Positions 46,846 to 55,354 of a DNA stretch of 64,000 bases are shown here, one piece after another. A program made the translations under genes and the position numbers. The notes under the pieces are model-generated. The model was not told where the DNA came from, made no database searches, and saw only the letters and a program-made list of their open reading frames with translations. How positions within the stretch are numbered: position 1 is the first letter of the stretch; each line of letters starts with the position of its first letter. The stretch is from Citricoccus sp. CH26A (lineage in GTDB: Bacteria; Actinomycetota; Actinomycetes; Actinomycetales; Micrococcaceae). Location: assembly GCF_000224415.1 (NCBI RefSeq), contig NZ_AFXQ01000003.1, positions 62,001-126,000 on the forward strand, written 5' to 3'.

Positions 46846-47621
46846 GCGAGACCCGGCTCGGCCTCACCCGCCGGGCCCGCAGGATCAACCGGGTCCTGGC
46901 GGAGGCCTACCCCTACGCGGTCGCCGAACTGGACTTCACCACGCCCTTCGAACTGCTCGTGGCCACGGTGCTGTCCGCCCAGACCACGGACGTGCGCGTC
47001 AACGCGACCACCCCGGCGCTGTTCGCCCGGTTCCCCGACGCCGAGGTGATGGCCCACGCGGACGAGCGCGAGCTCCAGGAGCTCGTCCGGCCACTCGGGT
47101 TCTACCGGAACAAGGCGGCCGCCATCCAGGGGTTGTCCCGGGCCCTCGTCGAACGCCACGGCGGAGAGGTCCCCGGCCGGCTGGACGACCTCGTGGCGCT
47201 GCCCGGGGTGGGCCGCAAGACCGCCTTCGTGGTGCTCGGCAACGCCTTCGGTGTCCCCGGGCTCACCGTGGACACCCACTTCGGCCGGCTGGCCCGGCGC
47301 CTGGGGTTCACCGCGCAGCAGGACCCGGTGAAGGTGGAGCAGGAGGTCGCCGCCCTGTTCGAGCGGCGGGACTGGACCATGCTCTCCCACCGGCTCATCT
47401 TCCACGGCCGCCGGGTCTGCCACGCCAAGCGTCCGGCGTGCGGCGCCTGCCCCGTGGCGCGGTGGTGTCCCTCCTACGGGATCGGGGAGACGGATCCGGA
47501 GACGGCCGCGGGACTGCTGAAGTACGAACTGGCCCCGGGACGCGAGGAACTGCACGAGCGGATGCTGGCGGGGGCCACGCGAGCACAGCTGCGGGCCGAG
47601 GGATACAGTCTGGGAGCATGA
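46842..47621 (+). CDS. nth: Endonuclease III (DNA glycosylase/AP lyase)
   Basis: A 259-residue base-excision-repair enzyme removing oxidised pyrimidines. The helix-hairpin-helix [13 protein letters not shown] carries the catalytic lysine K126, and VDTHFGR carries the catalytic aspartate D144. The 4Fe-4S cluster ligands have the correct C-X6-C-X2-C-X5-C spacing in [17 protein letters not shown]. Active-site segment [10 protein letters not shown] is intact. About 30 extra C-terminal residues follow the cluster. The GTG overlaps the upstream membrane gene; the stop overlaps the NUDIX start. Confidence 0.95.
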   Translation: MSETRLGLTRRARRINRVLAEAYPYAVAELDFTTPFELLVATVLSAQTTDVRVNATTPALFARFPDAEVMAHADERELQELVRPLGFYRNKAAAIQGLSRALVERHGGEVPGRLDDLVALPGVGRKTAFVVLGNAFGVPGLTVDTHFGRLARRLGFTAQQDPVKVEQEVAALFERRDWTMLSHRLIFHGRRVCHAKRPACGACPVARWCPSYGIGETDPETAAGLLKYELAPGREELHERMLAGATRAQLRAEGYSLGA

Positions 47622-48400
47622 TGGAGATCGACGGCGCGCTGGCGGACCTGCGAGCGCTGGTGGCCCGGTACGGGGCCCTGGGGCCCGGCATGACCCGCGG
47701 TGACCGGCCGCACCGGCTTCCCGACGACGGTCGCGGCTGGGACTTCGGCGTGGACCTGGAGCCGGGGGCGGGGGTGCCGGCCGAATCGGCGGTCCTGGTG
47801 CTCTTCGGGGCCCTGGACCGGCGGCCCTCGCACTTCCACACCGACGCCGTGCCCGAGGACCTGGACCTGCTGCTCACCCAGCGGGCCCTGCACCTGCGAA
47901 AGCACCCGGGGCAGGTCGCCTTCCCCGGCGGCCGGAAGGACCCCGAGGACGCCGACCACGTGGCCACCGCCCTGCGGGAGGCCCAGGAGGAGACGGGACT
48001 GGACCCGGACGGGGTCCGGGTGCTGGGCAGTCTGCCGCCGGCACCGTTGACGGTGACGAACTTCCGGGTCACCCCCGTGGTCGGTTGGTGGGACCGGCCC
48101 TCCGACGTGTTCGTGGTCGATGAGGGGGAGGCCACCCGGGTGTTCCGGGTGCCCGTGGCCGACCTGGTGGACCCGGCCAACCGGATCACCACCAGTCGCA
48201 GCGCCGAGCCCTCCGTGGGCGCCCGCCGCTTCCGCAGCCCCGGGTTCCTCGTCTCGGACACCCTCGTCTGGGGCTTCACCGCCATCGTCATCGACAGGAT
48301 CCTCGAGCTGCTCGGCTGGGCGCAGGACTGGGATCGGGAACGGGTGATCGACATCAGCGGCTGGGACGCCTCCCAGCCGGTGCCCGTGCACCGGCACTGA
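47618..48400 (+). CDS. CoA-type NUDIX pyrophosphatase
   Basis: A 260-residue NUDIX hydrolase of the CoA pyrophosphatase group (NudL/Nudt7-like). The CoA box is visible as [21 protein letters not shown], followed by the Nudix box with [14 protein letters not shown]. The expected reaction is splitting of CoA or its derivatives to 3',5'-ADP and phosphopantetheine. The N-terminal ~60 residues are an actinobacterial extension. ATG 47618 overlaps the nth stop (ATGA); a second ATG lies at 47621. The nth-NUDIX pair is conserved near marP in mycobacteria. Confidence 0.9.
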   Translation: MMEIDGALADLRALVARYGALGPGMTRGDRPHRLPDDGRGWDFGVDLEPGAGVPAESAVLVLFGALDRRPSHFHTDAVPEDLDLLLTQRALHLRKHPGQVAFPGGRKDPEDADHVATALREAQEETGLDPDGVRVLGSLPPAPLTVTNFRVTPVVGWWDRPSDVFVVDEGEATRVFRVPVADLVDPANRITTSRSAEPSVGARRFRSPGFLVSDTLVWGFTAIVIDRILELLGWAQDWDRERVIDISGWDASQPVPVHRH

Positions 48401-48502
48401 GCAGCCCGCCCGCTCCTGCACAGGGGCCCGCCCCCGGGGCGCCGTCCCCGAAGCGAGCGGCCCGGCCTGCGCCGTACCGTCCCGGACGGGCACGCTCGGA
48501 CC

Positions 48503-49480
48503 ATGACCAGTACCGCTGCGGTCCCGCTCCCCGTGCTGTATCTGCCGCCTCCCGAACCCGGGACGCTCGCGACCCGGCTGCTCCACGAGGTCGCGGCCTG
48601 CGTGGCGGCCGTCGGGCACCGGTTGCACGTGCACCCCCGGCCGCCGGGGACCGTCCCCGAGGCCCTCACCCATTTCTCGGCCGCCCACGGACGGGAACCC
48701 ATCATGGTCCTCAGCGGCCGCCTGGCGGGCGGGCCCGCGGCTGGACCGCGCACTGACACCGTCGGCGTGGCCGGCGTGACGCTGGACGGCACGGCATCGA
48801 CGGACCCGGATCCGTCCACCCTGACACTGCCCACCCGGTCACGGTCGCTGTGCCGCCTGCTGGCCCGTAGCGCCGACCCCCACCTCCCGGGCCGGGCGGT
48901 CGTCCTGGTCCACCAGGGCGACGGCTCCGGTGGTGACGACGGCTGGCCCGGCCTGCCGTGGGGACTCGCCCTGCTGCTGGGCGGGCCCGGCCGCGGGGTG
49001 CTCGTGGACCTGCGGGGCACCGGGAGCGGGCTGGACGCCCGCCTCCGGGCGAACTCCGAGGCCTCCGCCCGGCCGGAGGTCCTGGGCCCGACGCCCGGCC
49101 CTGCCCTGGCCCGTCGGCTCCCGGTGGCCGGCGGGGTGCGTTGGGGGAGCATGACGGGGCCTCCCGCGCAACTGCTGCCCGTGATCGGTGCCACCGTCGA
49201 CACCTTCCGCTGGACCGTGCTCGACGTGGGCCGCGACGCGCACCTGGCGTCGACGCTGGTCGCCGAGGGGCTTCCCCTGCTGTCCGTGACCGGCCAGGGA
49301 GGGACCTGCCGTCTCGAGGTCCCGGGCCGGCCCCCGGAGCGGCTGGTCCTGGACCGCTCCCGGTGGGGCGGACCCACCCCCGCGTCCTGGGCCCGGTCCG
49401 CCCGTCGCCGGGTCTCCCTCGACGTGGCCGCGCGGCTGACCTCCGTGCTGTCCCGTGATCCCGCCGAGGTCCGGCGGTGA
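48503..49480 (+). CDS. Ssd/TadZ-like (CpaE-homologue) protein without Walker A
   Basis: A 325-residue first gene of the Tad locus. Position and pattern match the actinobacterial CpaE-like/Ssd family (Rv3660c type): an N-terminal receiver-like fold and a degenerate ParA/MinD-like half with LLLGGPGRGVLVDLRGTGSGLDA and VARGRDAHLAST-like segments. The usual GKGGxGKT Walker A is absent, so ATP binding is doubtful; it probably works as a pole- or septum-localising platform for the pilus. The next gene starts at the overlapping GTGA. Confidence 0.65.
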   Translation: MTSTAAVPLPVLYLPPPEPGTLATRLLHEVAACVAAVGHRLHVHPRPPGTVPEALTHFSAAHGREPIMVLSGRLAGGPAAGPRTDTVGVAGVTLDGTASTDPDPSTLTLPTRSRSLCRLLARSADPHLPGRAVVLVHQGDGSGGDDGWPGLPWGLALLLGGPGRGVLVDLRGTGSGLDARLRANSEASARPEVLGPTPGPALARRLPVAGGVRWGSMTGPPAQLLPVIGATVDTFRWTVLDVGRDAHLASTLVAEGLPLLSVTGQGGTCRLEVPGRPPERLVLDRSRWGGPTPASWARSARRRVSLDVAARLTSVLSRDPAEVRR

Positions 49481-50718
49481 CCCGCGGCTGGGCGCCGTCG
49501 CGGCCGCCGTCGCCGTCCCGGCAGGAGAGGGCACGACGCTGGCTGGCCGCGCGCGTGGCCGCGTCCGGGACCCGCCAGTCCGGCTCCGGGGGCGTGGACC
49601 TGCCCCCGGAACTGCTCGGCGAGGCCGTCCGGCGTCACCTGCCCGTCCACTCGCCCGAGGAGGCTGCCCGGCAGATGACGGCCCTGGCCGACGGGCTCAC
49701 CGGCCTCGGCCCGTTGGCGGAACCGGCACGCGGTCCCGGAGTCACGGACGTCCTGGTCGACGCGGACGGGGCCGTGTGGACGGACGGGGTCGAGGGTCTG
49801 CGGCGCACCGGGCAGAGGCTTGCCCCCTCCGAGGCCCGGCAGTTGGCGGTGCGACTGCTGGCCCAGGACGGGCGCCGCCTGGACGAGGGACAGCCCTACG
49901 GGGACGCCCAGGTCGCCGGCGCCCGGGTGCATGCGGTCCTGCCCCCGATCGCTACCGGCGGGCCCCAGATCAGCGTGCGACTCGCCGCGGCCGAGCCGCC
50001 GGCGCTGGACCGGCTGGCCGGGCGGTGGCCCCACGGGGAGCGGTGGCTGTCCGTGCTGCGCCACGTGCTGGCGGTCCGGGCCAACCTGCTCATCAGCGGG
50101 GCCACGGGGTCGGGCAAGACCACCCTGCTCGGCGCCCTGCTCGCCGAGGTCCCCGCGGACGAGCGGATCATCACCGTGGAGGACACCCGGGAGCTGCGGC
50201 CGGTCCACGGCCACGTGGTCTCCCTGCAGGCCCGTCCCGGCAACGCCGAGGGGGCCGGTGCCGTCAGCCTGGCCGACCTCGTCCGCCAGGCGCTGCGGAT
50301 GCGGCCGGACCGGCTCGTGGTGGGGGAGTGCCGCGGTGGCGAGGTGGCCGACTTCCTGGCGGCCATGAACACCGGACACCGCGGTGCGGCCGGCACCGTG
50401 CACGCCAACTCCGCCCGGGACGTCCCGGCCCGGCTCCAGGCCATGGGCGCCCTGGCCGGGCTCGGGCCCGAGGCGACGGCCCTGCAGGCCGCCAGCGCGG
50501 TCGACGCCGTCCTGCACGTGGAGCGCACCGCCGCCGGCCGCCGGCCCGTGGAACTGGCCGTCCTGGACCGCCCGGAGGGCGCGGAGACCCGCACCCTGCG
50601 CGTCGTGCCGGCGATCACCGCCACCGCGGAGGGACTGTGCCTCGGTCCGGGACTGGATGCGCTGGAGGCCCTGACCGGGTCCACCCGGAGCGGAGGACGC
50701 CATGCGCTGGACCGGTGA
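49477..50718 (+). CDS. tadA: TadA/CpaF-type secretion ATPase
   Basis: A 413-residue hexameric motor ATPase for Flp pilus assembly. It has the N-terminal GSPII_E-like domain with GVTDVLVDADGAVWTDG, Walker A GATGSGKTT (208-216), Asp box VEDTREL, Walker B LVVGECRGGEVADFLAAMNTGHRG, and His box GTVHANSARD. It matches the actinobacterial helicase/secretion-neighbourhood ATPase. The GTG at 49477 overlaps the Ssd-like stop; the TadB-like gene starts 17 nt inside its 3' end. Confidence 0.93.
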   Translation: MTRGWAPSRPPSPSRQERARRWLAARVAASGTRQSGSGGVDLPPELLGEAVRRHLPVHSPEEAARQMTALADGLTGLGPLAEPARGPGVTDVLVDADGAVWTDGVEGLRRTGQRLAPSEARQLAVRLLAQDGRRLDEGQPYGDAQVAGARVHAVLPPIATGGPQISVRLAAAEPPALDRLAGRWPHGERWLSVLRHVLAVRANLLISGATGSGKTTLLGALLAEVPADERIITVEDTRELRPVHGHVVSLQARPGNAEGAGAVSLADLVRQALRMRPDRLVVGECRGGEVADFLAAMNTGHRGAAGTVHANSARDVPARLQAMGALAGLGPEATALQAASAVDAVLHVERTAAGRRPVELAVLDRPEGAETRTLRVVPAITATAEGLCLGPGLDALEALTGSTRSGGRHALDR

Positions 50719-51313
50719 GCCGCTGCGTCGCCTGCTCCCCGGCGCGGCCCGACGGCGGCGCGAGCACCAGGCCGAGGAGTTCATCACCCTGCTGCGCCAG
50801 GCCGCGGCCCTGTTGCAGGCGGGCCGGAGGACCGAGGGCGTCTGGGCCGAATTGGCCGGACTCCACGATCCCTGCCGGCCGGGGACCCGGCGCCCCGGGT
50901 GCTGCCTGCACCATGCCCTGGTGGACGCGGACACCGCTGTCCTGCTCGGCCGGCCGCCCGGGCACGAGGAGACCGGACGGCACTGGGAACAGCTCACCGG
51001 GTGCCTGGCGGTCTCCCGGGAGGCAGGAGTCCCCCTGGCCGGGCTGCTGGAGCGGCTCGCCGACGCCCTGGAGGACGGTCAGGACGCCCATCAGGCCCGT
51101 GAGGCGGCCTCGGCCGGTCCGAGGTCCACGGCCCGGTTGCTCGGGCTGCTGCCCGTGGCGGGCCTGGGGCTGTCCGCGCTCGTCGGGGCCCCGCCCACGG
51201 AGCTGTTGGCCGGCCCGCTGGGCTGGCTCGTGGTGGGCACCGGGGTGGCGCTCGCGGTCATCGGGCACCTCTGGACCCGTGCCCTGGCCCGCCGGGCCGA
51301 GGACGGGGCCTGA
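50702..51313 (+). CDS. tadB: TadB-like inner-membrane platform protein (short)
   Basis: A 203-residue T2SF-domain protein. The cytoplasmic helical bundle has FITLLRQAAALLQAGRRTEGVWAEL, and VSREAGVPLAGLLERLADALED carries the family pattern. Two C-terminal transmembrane helices follow. It is far shorter than canonical TadB (~300), as in the reduced actinobacterial Tad loci, where TadB and TadC together equal about one platform protein. It overlaps tadA by 17 nt. Confidence 0.85.
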   Translation: MRWTGEPLRRLLPGAARRRREHQAEEFITLLRQAAALLQAGRRTEGVWAELAGLHDPCRPGTRRPGCCLHHALVDADTAVLLGRPPGHEETGRHWEQLTGCLAVSREAGVPLAGLLERLADALEDGQDAHQAREAASAGPRSTARLLGLLPVAGLGLSALVGAPPTELLAGPLGWLVVGTGVALAVIGHLWTRALARRAEDGA

Positions 51314-51314
51314 C

Positions 51315-51719
51315 GTGGACGCCGCGTTGGCCCTGGACCTGCTGGCCGGGCTCCTGGAGAGCGGGCAGGGGCTCGTTCCCGCCCTGGACCTGCTGGGGGC
51401 GCACCTGCCCGGGGCGGCACCGCTGTGCCGCGTCGCCGCCCTGCTGCGCGTCGGCGTGGACTGGGACGAGGCCTGGCAGACGCAGGATGCGGACCTGCGG
51501 GAACTCGCCCGGGAACTGCGCTTCGCCCACCAGAGCGGGGCCCCGACCGCGGCCCTGCTGCGGTCCACGGCCACCTCCCTCCGGCGCGACCGGCGGCGCA
51601 GGGCCGAGCAGCGCGCCGCCGAACTGGCCACGCGCCTGGTGCTGCCCCTCGGGCTCTGCCAGTTGCCCTCGTTCCTGTGCCTGGGGATCGTCCCCCTGGT
51701 GCTGGCGCTGCTGCCCTAG
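51315..51719 (+). CDS. tadC: TadC-like inner-membrane platform protein (short)
   Basis: A 134-residue second platform protein containing little more than one T2SF domain: LALDLLAGLLESGQGLVPALDLLG, FAHQSGAPTAALLRSTATSLRRDRRRRAEQRAA, and one or two C-terminal hydrophobic helices (VLPLGLCQLPSFLCLGIVPLVLALL). The GTG at 51315 lies 1 nt after the tadB stop. It belongs to the same transcript as tadA-tadB. Confidence 0.82.
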   Translation: MDAALALDLLAGLLESGQGLVPALDLLGAHLPGAAPLCRVAALLRVGVDWDEAWQTQDADLRELARELRFAHQSGAPTAALLRSTATSLRRDRRRRAEQRAAELATRLVLPLGLCQLPSFLCLGIVPLVLALLP

Positions 51720-51821
51720 GGGCGGTCTGGCGACTGTCTGGGGACTGCCCGCTCCTCCACACCGCACCGGTGCCCGCCACCCGTCCAGAACCGGCGCCCC
51801 TGAGGACCCCACGCCGGAGCA

Positions 51822-51860
51822 CCCGCCAGCAGGCTGGAGGCGGGTGGTCGAATCCACCCG
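51822..51860 (+). other. Tandem hairpins upstream of the Flp pilin gene
   Basis: CCCGCC...GGCGGG (51822-51844, with inner CCAG/CTGG) is followed by the perfect 7-bp hairpin CGGGTGG-tcgaat-CCACCCG (51841-51860). They sit in the 194-bp gap between tadC and flp, which otherwise holds a purine-rich leader with repeated CCGAAGAA. They may end most tadC transcripts or shield a separate pilin message. Confidence 0.5.
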
Positions 51861-51913
51861 TCCCACCCACCGCGATACACCGAAGAAGAACCCGAAGAAC
51901 CCAAGGAGACATC

Positions 51914-52183
51914 ATGAACCCCTCACCCGCCACCTCGGACACGGCTCCGGGCACGGCCCCGGGCGCCGCCCACATCACCGCCGACATCGCCACCCAGACC
52001 CGCGCGCAGGCCACCGTCCCGGCGCTCGACTGGTCCGGCGAGACCGGGGCCCAGACCGCCGAGTACGGCATCGTCACGCTGGCCGCCGTGGGCTTCGCCG
52101 GGGTCCTCGCCGTCGTCCTGGCCGGCACCGACGTCCAGGGCCTGCTGCTGGACATCGTCAAGAACGCCCTCAGCTTCGGCTGA
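51914..52183 (+). CDS. Flp-type pilin (DUF4244)
   Basis: An 89-residue pilin precursor. A ~48-residue polar leader (Thr/Ala/Pro-rich, ending LDWSGETGAQ) is followed by TAEYGIVTLAAVGFAGVLAVVLAG, the hydrophobic pilin helix with Glu at position +5-like spacing (TAEYG). The short C-terminus ends in ALSFG. The long leader is typical of actinobacterial DUF4244 pilins and would be cut by a TadV-type peptidase. It has an AAGGAGA ribosome site. Hairpins flank the gene on both sides, which suits a highly expressed structural subunit. Confidence 0.85.
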   Translation: MNPSPATSDTAPGTAPGAAHITADIATQTRAQATVPALDWSGETGAQTAEYGIVTLAAVGFAGVLAVVLAGTDVQGLLLDIVKNALSFG

Positions 52184-52206
52184 CGGACTACTGCCACAGC
52201 TGCCGT

Positions 52207-52232
52207 GGCCCTCCGGTCCGCGCCGGAGGGCC
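52207..52232 (+). terminator. Perfect hairpin after the Flp pilin gene
   Basis: GGCCCTCCGG and CCGGAGGGCC form a perfect 10-bp stem with a 6-nt loop, 24 nt after the pilin stop and 27 nt before the TadE-like start. It may act as a partial terminator that lowers expression of the minor pilins relative to flp. Confidence 0.65.
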
Positions 52233-52258
52233 GCGGGAGCCCAGCCCAGGAGGCCATC

Positions 52259-52630
52259 GTGCACCCATCACCGTCCGAGCGAGGATCGGTCACCGCCGAG
52301 TACGCCGTGCTGCTGCCGGGTGCCGCCGTGGTCCTGGCCGGGGCCCTGCTCGCCGGGGCCGCCACGCTGCAGCAGATCCGCCTGGAGGAGGCCGCCGCGG
52401 CCACCGTGCGCGAACTGGCCCGCGGGGAGACGGACGCCCAGGTCCTCGGCACCGCCCGGCGCATGGCCGGCGACGACGCCCGGCTGAGCAGTTCCCGCAC
52501 CCCCGGCTGGGTCACCGTGACACTCGCCCACACCCCACCCGGCCCGCTGGGCTGGTGGGACGGCTGGCAGCTCGAGGCGACCGCCCACGCTCCGGACCAG
52601 TGGGTCGTGCCTCCCGCTGGAGCGCCGTGA
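52259..52630 (+). CDS. TadE-like minor pilin
   Basis: A 123-residue TadE-like protein. The short N-terminus SERGSVTAEYAVLLPGAAVVLAGALLAG is the class IVb prepilin pattern with a single transmembrane helix. A periplasmic helix (LQQIRLEEAAAATVRELARGE) and a small soluble part follow. The GTG at 52259 has a strong AGGAGG site; the upstream in-frame GTG/ATG codons would extend into the hairpin and were rejected. Its stop overlaps the next gene (GTGA). Confidence 0.83.
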   Translation: MHPSPSERGSVTAEYAVLLPGAAVVLAGALLAGAATLQQIRLEEAAAATVRELARGETDAQVLGTARRMAGDDARLSSSRTPGWVTVTLAHTPPGPLGWWDGWQLEATAHAPDQWVVPPAGAP

Positions 52631-53028
52631 TCACCGGCGACCGGGGCTCCGGCGCGGTGACGGTGCTGCTCACCGTGTTCACCACCCTGGTCCTGCTGGC
52701 CGCGGCGACCGCGCTGGGCACGGCCGGCGTGGCCGCGGCTCGGGCCTCGGCCGCCGCGGACCTCGCCGCACTCGCCGCCGCAGACGCTGCGCGAGGGCTG
52801 GTCGCGGCGGACCCCTGCGCGCTCGCGGGGGAGGTCACCGGGCGTCACGGCGGCCGGCTCAGCGAGTGCTCGACGGCCGACGGCGGCACCGTCCTGGTGC
52901 GGGTCCGCTACGCCTCGCCGCTGCCCTGGCCCGCCGAGGGCGTCTCCCGGGCCGGTCCGCCACCGGCCGCGTGGGGGTCCTCGGTCTCCTCGACGCCTCC
53001 TGCCGCGTCGACGTCCTCGACCGGATGA
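52627..53028 (+). CDS. TadF/TadE-like protein (helicase/secretion-neighbourhood type)
   Basis: A 133-residue protein with the pattern DRGSGAVTVLLTVFTTLVLLAAATALG, a prepilin-like helix, then AARASAAADLAALAAADAARG and a small Cys-containing domain. This is the Rv3654c-type member of the actinobacterial Tad locus. Its last 121 nt lie antisense to the helicase gene, and the encoded tail is low-complexity (Ser/Thr/Pro). The GTG overlaps the TadE-like stop. Confidence 0.8.
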   Translation: MITGDRGSGAVTVLLTVFTTLVLLAAATALGTAGVAAARASAAADLAALAAADAARGLVAADPCALAGEVTGRHGGRLSECSTADGGTVLVRVRYASPLPWPAEGVSRAGPPPAAWGSSVSSTPPAASTSSTG

Positions 53029-55271
53029 CCGCGCAACCGGTCCAGGACGAAGGCCAGGAGCGTGCCCGCCCCGTCCTTGTCCAGGGGATTGTTGCGGTTG
53101 CCGCACTTGGGGGACTGCACGCAGGACGGGCAGCCGTCGGCACAGGCGCAGGAGCGGACCGTGTCCAGGGTCGCCCGGAGCCAGACCTCCGCCTGGTCGA
53201 ACCCCCGCTCCGCGAAGCCGGCACCCCCGGGGTGGCCGTCGTAGACGAACACCGAGGGCTCGCCGGTGTCCGGGTGCAGTGCCATGGAGACCCCGCCGAT
53301 GTCCCAGCGGTCGTTGGAGGCCACCAACGGCAACAGGCCGATCATCGCGTGCTCGGCGGCGTGCAGGGCGCCGGGCAGCCGGTCCATCGTCAACCCGGCG
53401 GCCACCAGGTGCTCCGACGGGCAGTGGAACCAGACCGCGGTGGTGAACAGCTCCCGGGCCGACAGCTCCAGCGGCTCCTCGCCCAGCACCTCGCCCGAGA
53501 CCAGCGCCTTGCGCTGGAAGGAGACCACCTGCGTGGTGACCTTCACGGGCCCCGTGCACCACTGCAGGTCACCGCCGTCGCGACGGCGGACCGTGTCCAG
53601 GACCTCGATCTCGGTGATGTCCCGGGCCTGCGTGTAGTACTCCGGCCAGGCCCGCGTCACCAGGACCGCGTGCGCGTCCTCGTCGAGGTCCTCCACCAGG
53701 TAGGTCCGGTCCTGGTGCACGTACACCGCCCCGGGGTGCGCCTGGTAGTGGGTCTGCGGAGACCCCATGGTGCCCAGCACCGCCCCGGTGTCCGCGTCGA
53801 TGATGTCCACCGGGCCCCCACCGTCGTCCCGCAGGGAGACCAGGGCGGCCGCGTGTTCGGGATGGGTCCAGAACCAGCCGGCCGGCCGGCGTCGCAGGTA
53901 ACCCTCCGTCACGAGCCGGTCCACGAGGCCGCGCACGTGGCCGGGCTCCCCGAAGGCCGCCAGGCCGTCCGGGACCAGGGGCAGCTCGGCAGCCGCGGCG
54001 CACAGGTGGGGGGCAAGGATGTGCGGGTTGGACGGGTCCGTCACCGAGTCCTCCACGGCGAGCTCGAACACCGCCTCCGGATGGTGCACCACGAAGGTGT
54101 CCAGGGGGTCGTCGCCGGCCACGTACACGGCCAGGGACTCCTGGCCGGCCCGGCCCGCCCGCCCCACCTGCTGGAAGAACGAGGCCCGCGTCCCGGGCCA
54201 GCCGGCCACCAGCACCGCGTCGAGCCCGGCGATGTCGATCCCCAGCTCCAGGGCCGGGGTGGAGGCCACCCCCAGCAGCCGCCCCGTGCGCAGGGCGGTC
54301 TCCACCTCGCGACGCTCCTCCGGCAGGTAGCCGGCGCGGTAGGCCGCCACCCGCGGGGGCAGGGACGGGTCCACCTCCGCGAGCTCCCGCTTGGCGGCGG
54401 AGGCCATGGCTTCCGCACCGCGCCGGGAGCGGATGAAGGCGATGGTGCGGGTCCCGGCCGCGGCGAGGTCCGCCATCATCCCGGCCGATTCCGCGGTGGC
54501 CGAACGGCGCACCGGGGCACCGTTCTCCCCGCGCGCGTCCGTCAGCTCGGGTTCCCAGAAGCCGACCGTCACCGCACCGTGGGGCGAGGCGTCCTCGGTG
54601 ACGGCCACGGCGTCCGCCCCGATCAGCCGGGTGAACGATCCGGCGGGGTCCGCGCTGGTGGCGGAGGCGCCGATGAACACCGGCCCCGCACCGTAGTGCG
54701 CGCAGACCCGCGACAGCCGGCGCAGCAGCACCGCCACGTGGGAACCGAACACCCCCCGGTACACGTGCGCCTCGTCCACGATGACGTACCGCAGCCGGCG
54801 GAAGAACCGGCCCCAGCGCTCGTGGTGGGGCAGGATCCCGATGTGCAGCATATCCGGATTAGTCAGCAGCACGTTCGCGTGGTCCCGGGCCCAGGTGCGG
54901 TCGGCCGGGGCGGTGTCCCCGTCATAGGGGGACGGACGCAGCCAGCCGGCTCCGTCCCGGGCCAGGGCGCGCCAGGCGACGAGCTGGTCCGCGCCGAGGG
55001 CCTTGGTGGGGGAGAGGTACAGCACGGTCCCGGCAGGGTCCTCGGCCAGGGCGGTGCCGGCCGCGAGCTGGTAGCCCAGGGACTTGCCGGAGGCGGTGCC
55101 GGTGGCCAGCACCACGTGCCGACCGGAGGCGGCGAGCCGGGCGGCCTCGACCTGGTGGTGCCACGGCTCGAGCACGCCCGAGCCCCCGAAGGCCTGCACC
55201 AGGCCCTCCGGGGTGCCCTCGGGCCATGGCTCGGTCCGCGCCGGACGCTCCGGAAGGTAGCGCACGTGCAC
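52908..55271 (-). CDS. DEAD/DEAH-box helicase with DUF1998 domain (Rv3649 type)
   Basis: A superfamily 2 helicase of about 787 residues. It has Walker A ATGTASGKSLGYQLA, Ia TKALGADQ, II VDEAHVYRG, III GASATSAD, V TPALELGIDIAGLD, VI QQVGRAGRAGQ. The C-terminal DUF1998/MrfA-like domain carries four cysteines (CACADGCPSCVQSPKCG), probably metal-binding. It belongs to the MrfA/Hrq1-like group linked to DNA damage repair. The start is uncertain: GTG 55271 is the first canonical start, but coding-like sequence extends to a CTG at 55358 that overlaps the GNAT stop. It converges with the Tad genes with a 121-nt 3' overlap. Confidence 0.9.
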   Translation of the reverse strand: MHVRYLPERPARTEPWPEGTPEGLVQAFGGSGVLEPWHHQVEAARLAASGRHVVLATGTASGKSLGYQLAAGTALAEDPAGTVLYLSPTKALGADQLVAWRALARDGAGWLRPSPYDGDTAPADRTWARDHANVLLTNPDMLHIGILPHHERWGRFFRRLRYVIVDEAHVYRGVFGSHVAVLLRRLSRVCAHYGAGPVFIGASATSADPAGSFTRLIGADAVAVTEDASPHGAVTVGFWEPELTDARGENGAPVRRSATAESAGMMADLAAAGTRTIAFIRSRRGAEAMASAAKRELAEVDPSLPPRVAAYRAGYLPEERREVETALRTGRLLGVASTPALELGIDIAGLDAVLVAGWPGTRASFFQQVGRAGRAGQESLAVYVAGDDPLDTFVVHHPEAVFELAVEDSVTDPSNPHILAPHLCAAAAELPLVPDGLAAFGEPGHVRGLVDRLVTEGYLRRRPAGWFWTHPEHAAALVSLRDDGGGPVDIIDADTGAVLGTMGSPQTHYQAHPGAVYVHQDRTYLVEDLDEDAHAVLVTRAWPEYYTQARDITEIEVLDTVRRRDGGDLQWCTGPVKVTTQVVSFQRKALVSGEVLGEEPLELSARELFTTAVWFHCPSEHLVAAGLTMDRLPGALHAAEHAMIGLLPLVASNDRWDIGGVSMALHPDTGEPSVFVYDGHPGGAGFAERGFDQAEVWLRATLDTVRSCACADGCPSCVQSPKCGNRNNPLDKDGAGTLLAFVLDRLRGHPVEDVDAAGGVEETEDPHAAGGGPARETPSAGQGSGEA

Positions 55272-55354
55272 CAGCTGGCCGGGGACGGACGGCCTCCCCA
55301 GGGCCCGGGCCAGGGCCTCGGCGTCCCGGGGATCGTCGGTCCGGACCGGAGGGT

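Noticed and set aside
47395-50997. A 1200-codon open frame on the minus strand
   Set aside because: It lies opposite nth, NUDIX, ssd and tadA, and its translation is Arg/Ser/Pro-rich low-complexity sequence without a domain. Long antisense frames are expected at this GC content.
51091-53562. An 823-codon minus-strand frame over the Tad locus
   Set aside because: No domain is visible and it conflicts with the overlapping tad genes and the helicase.
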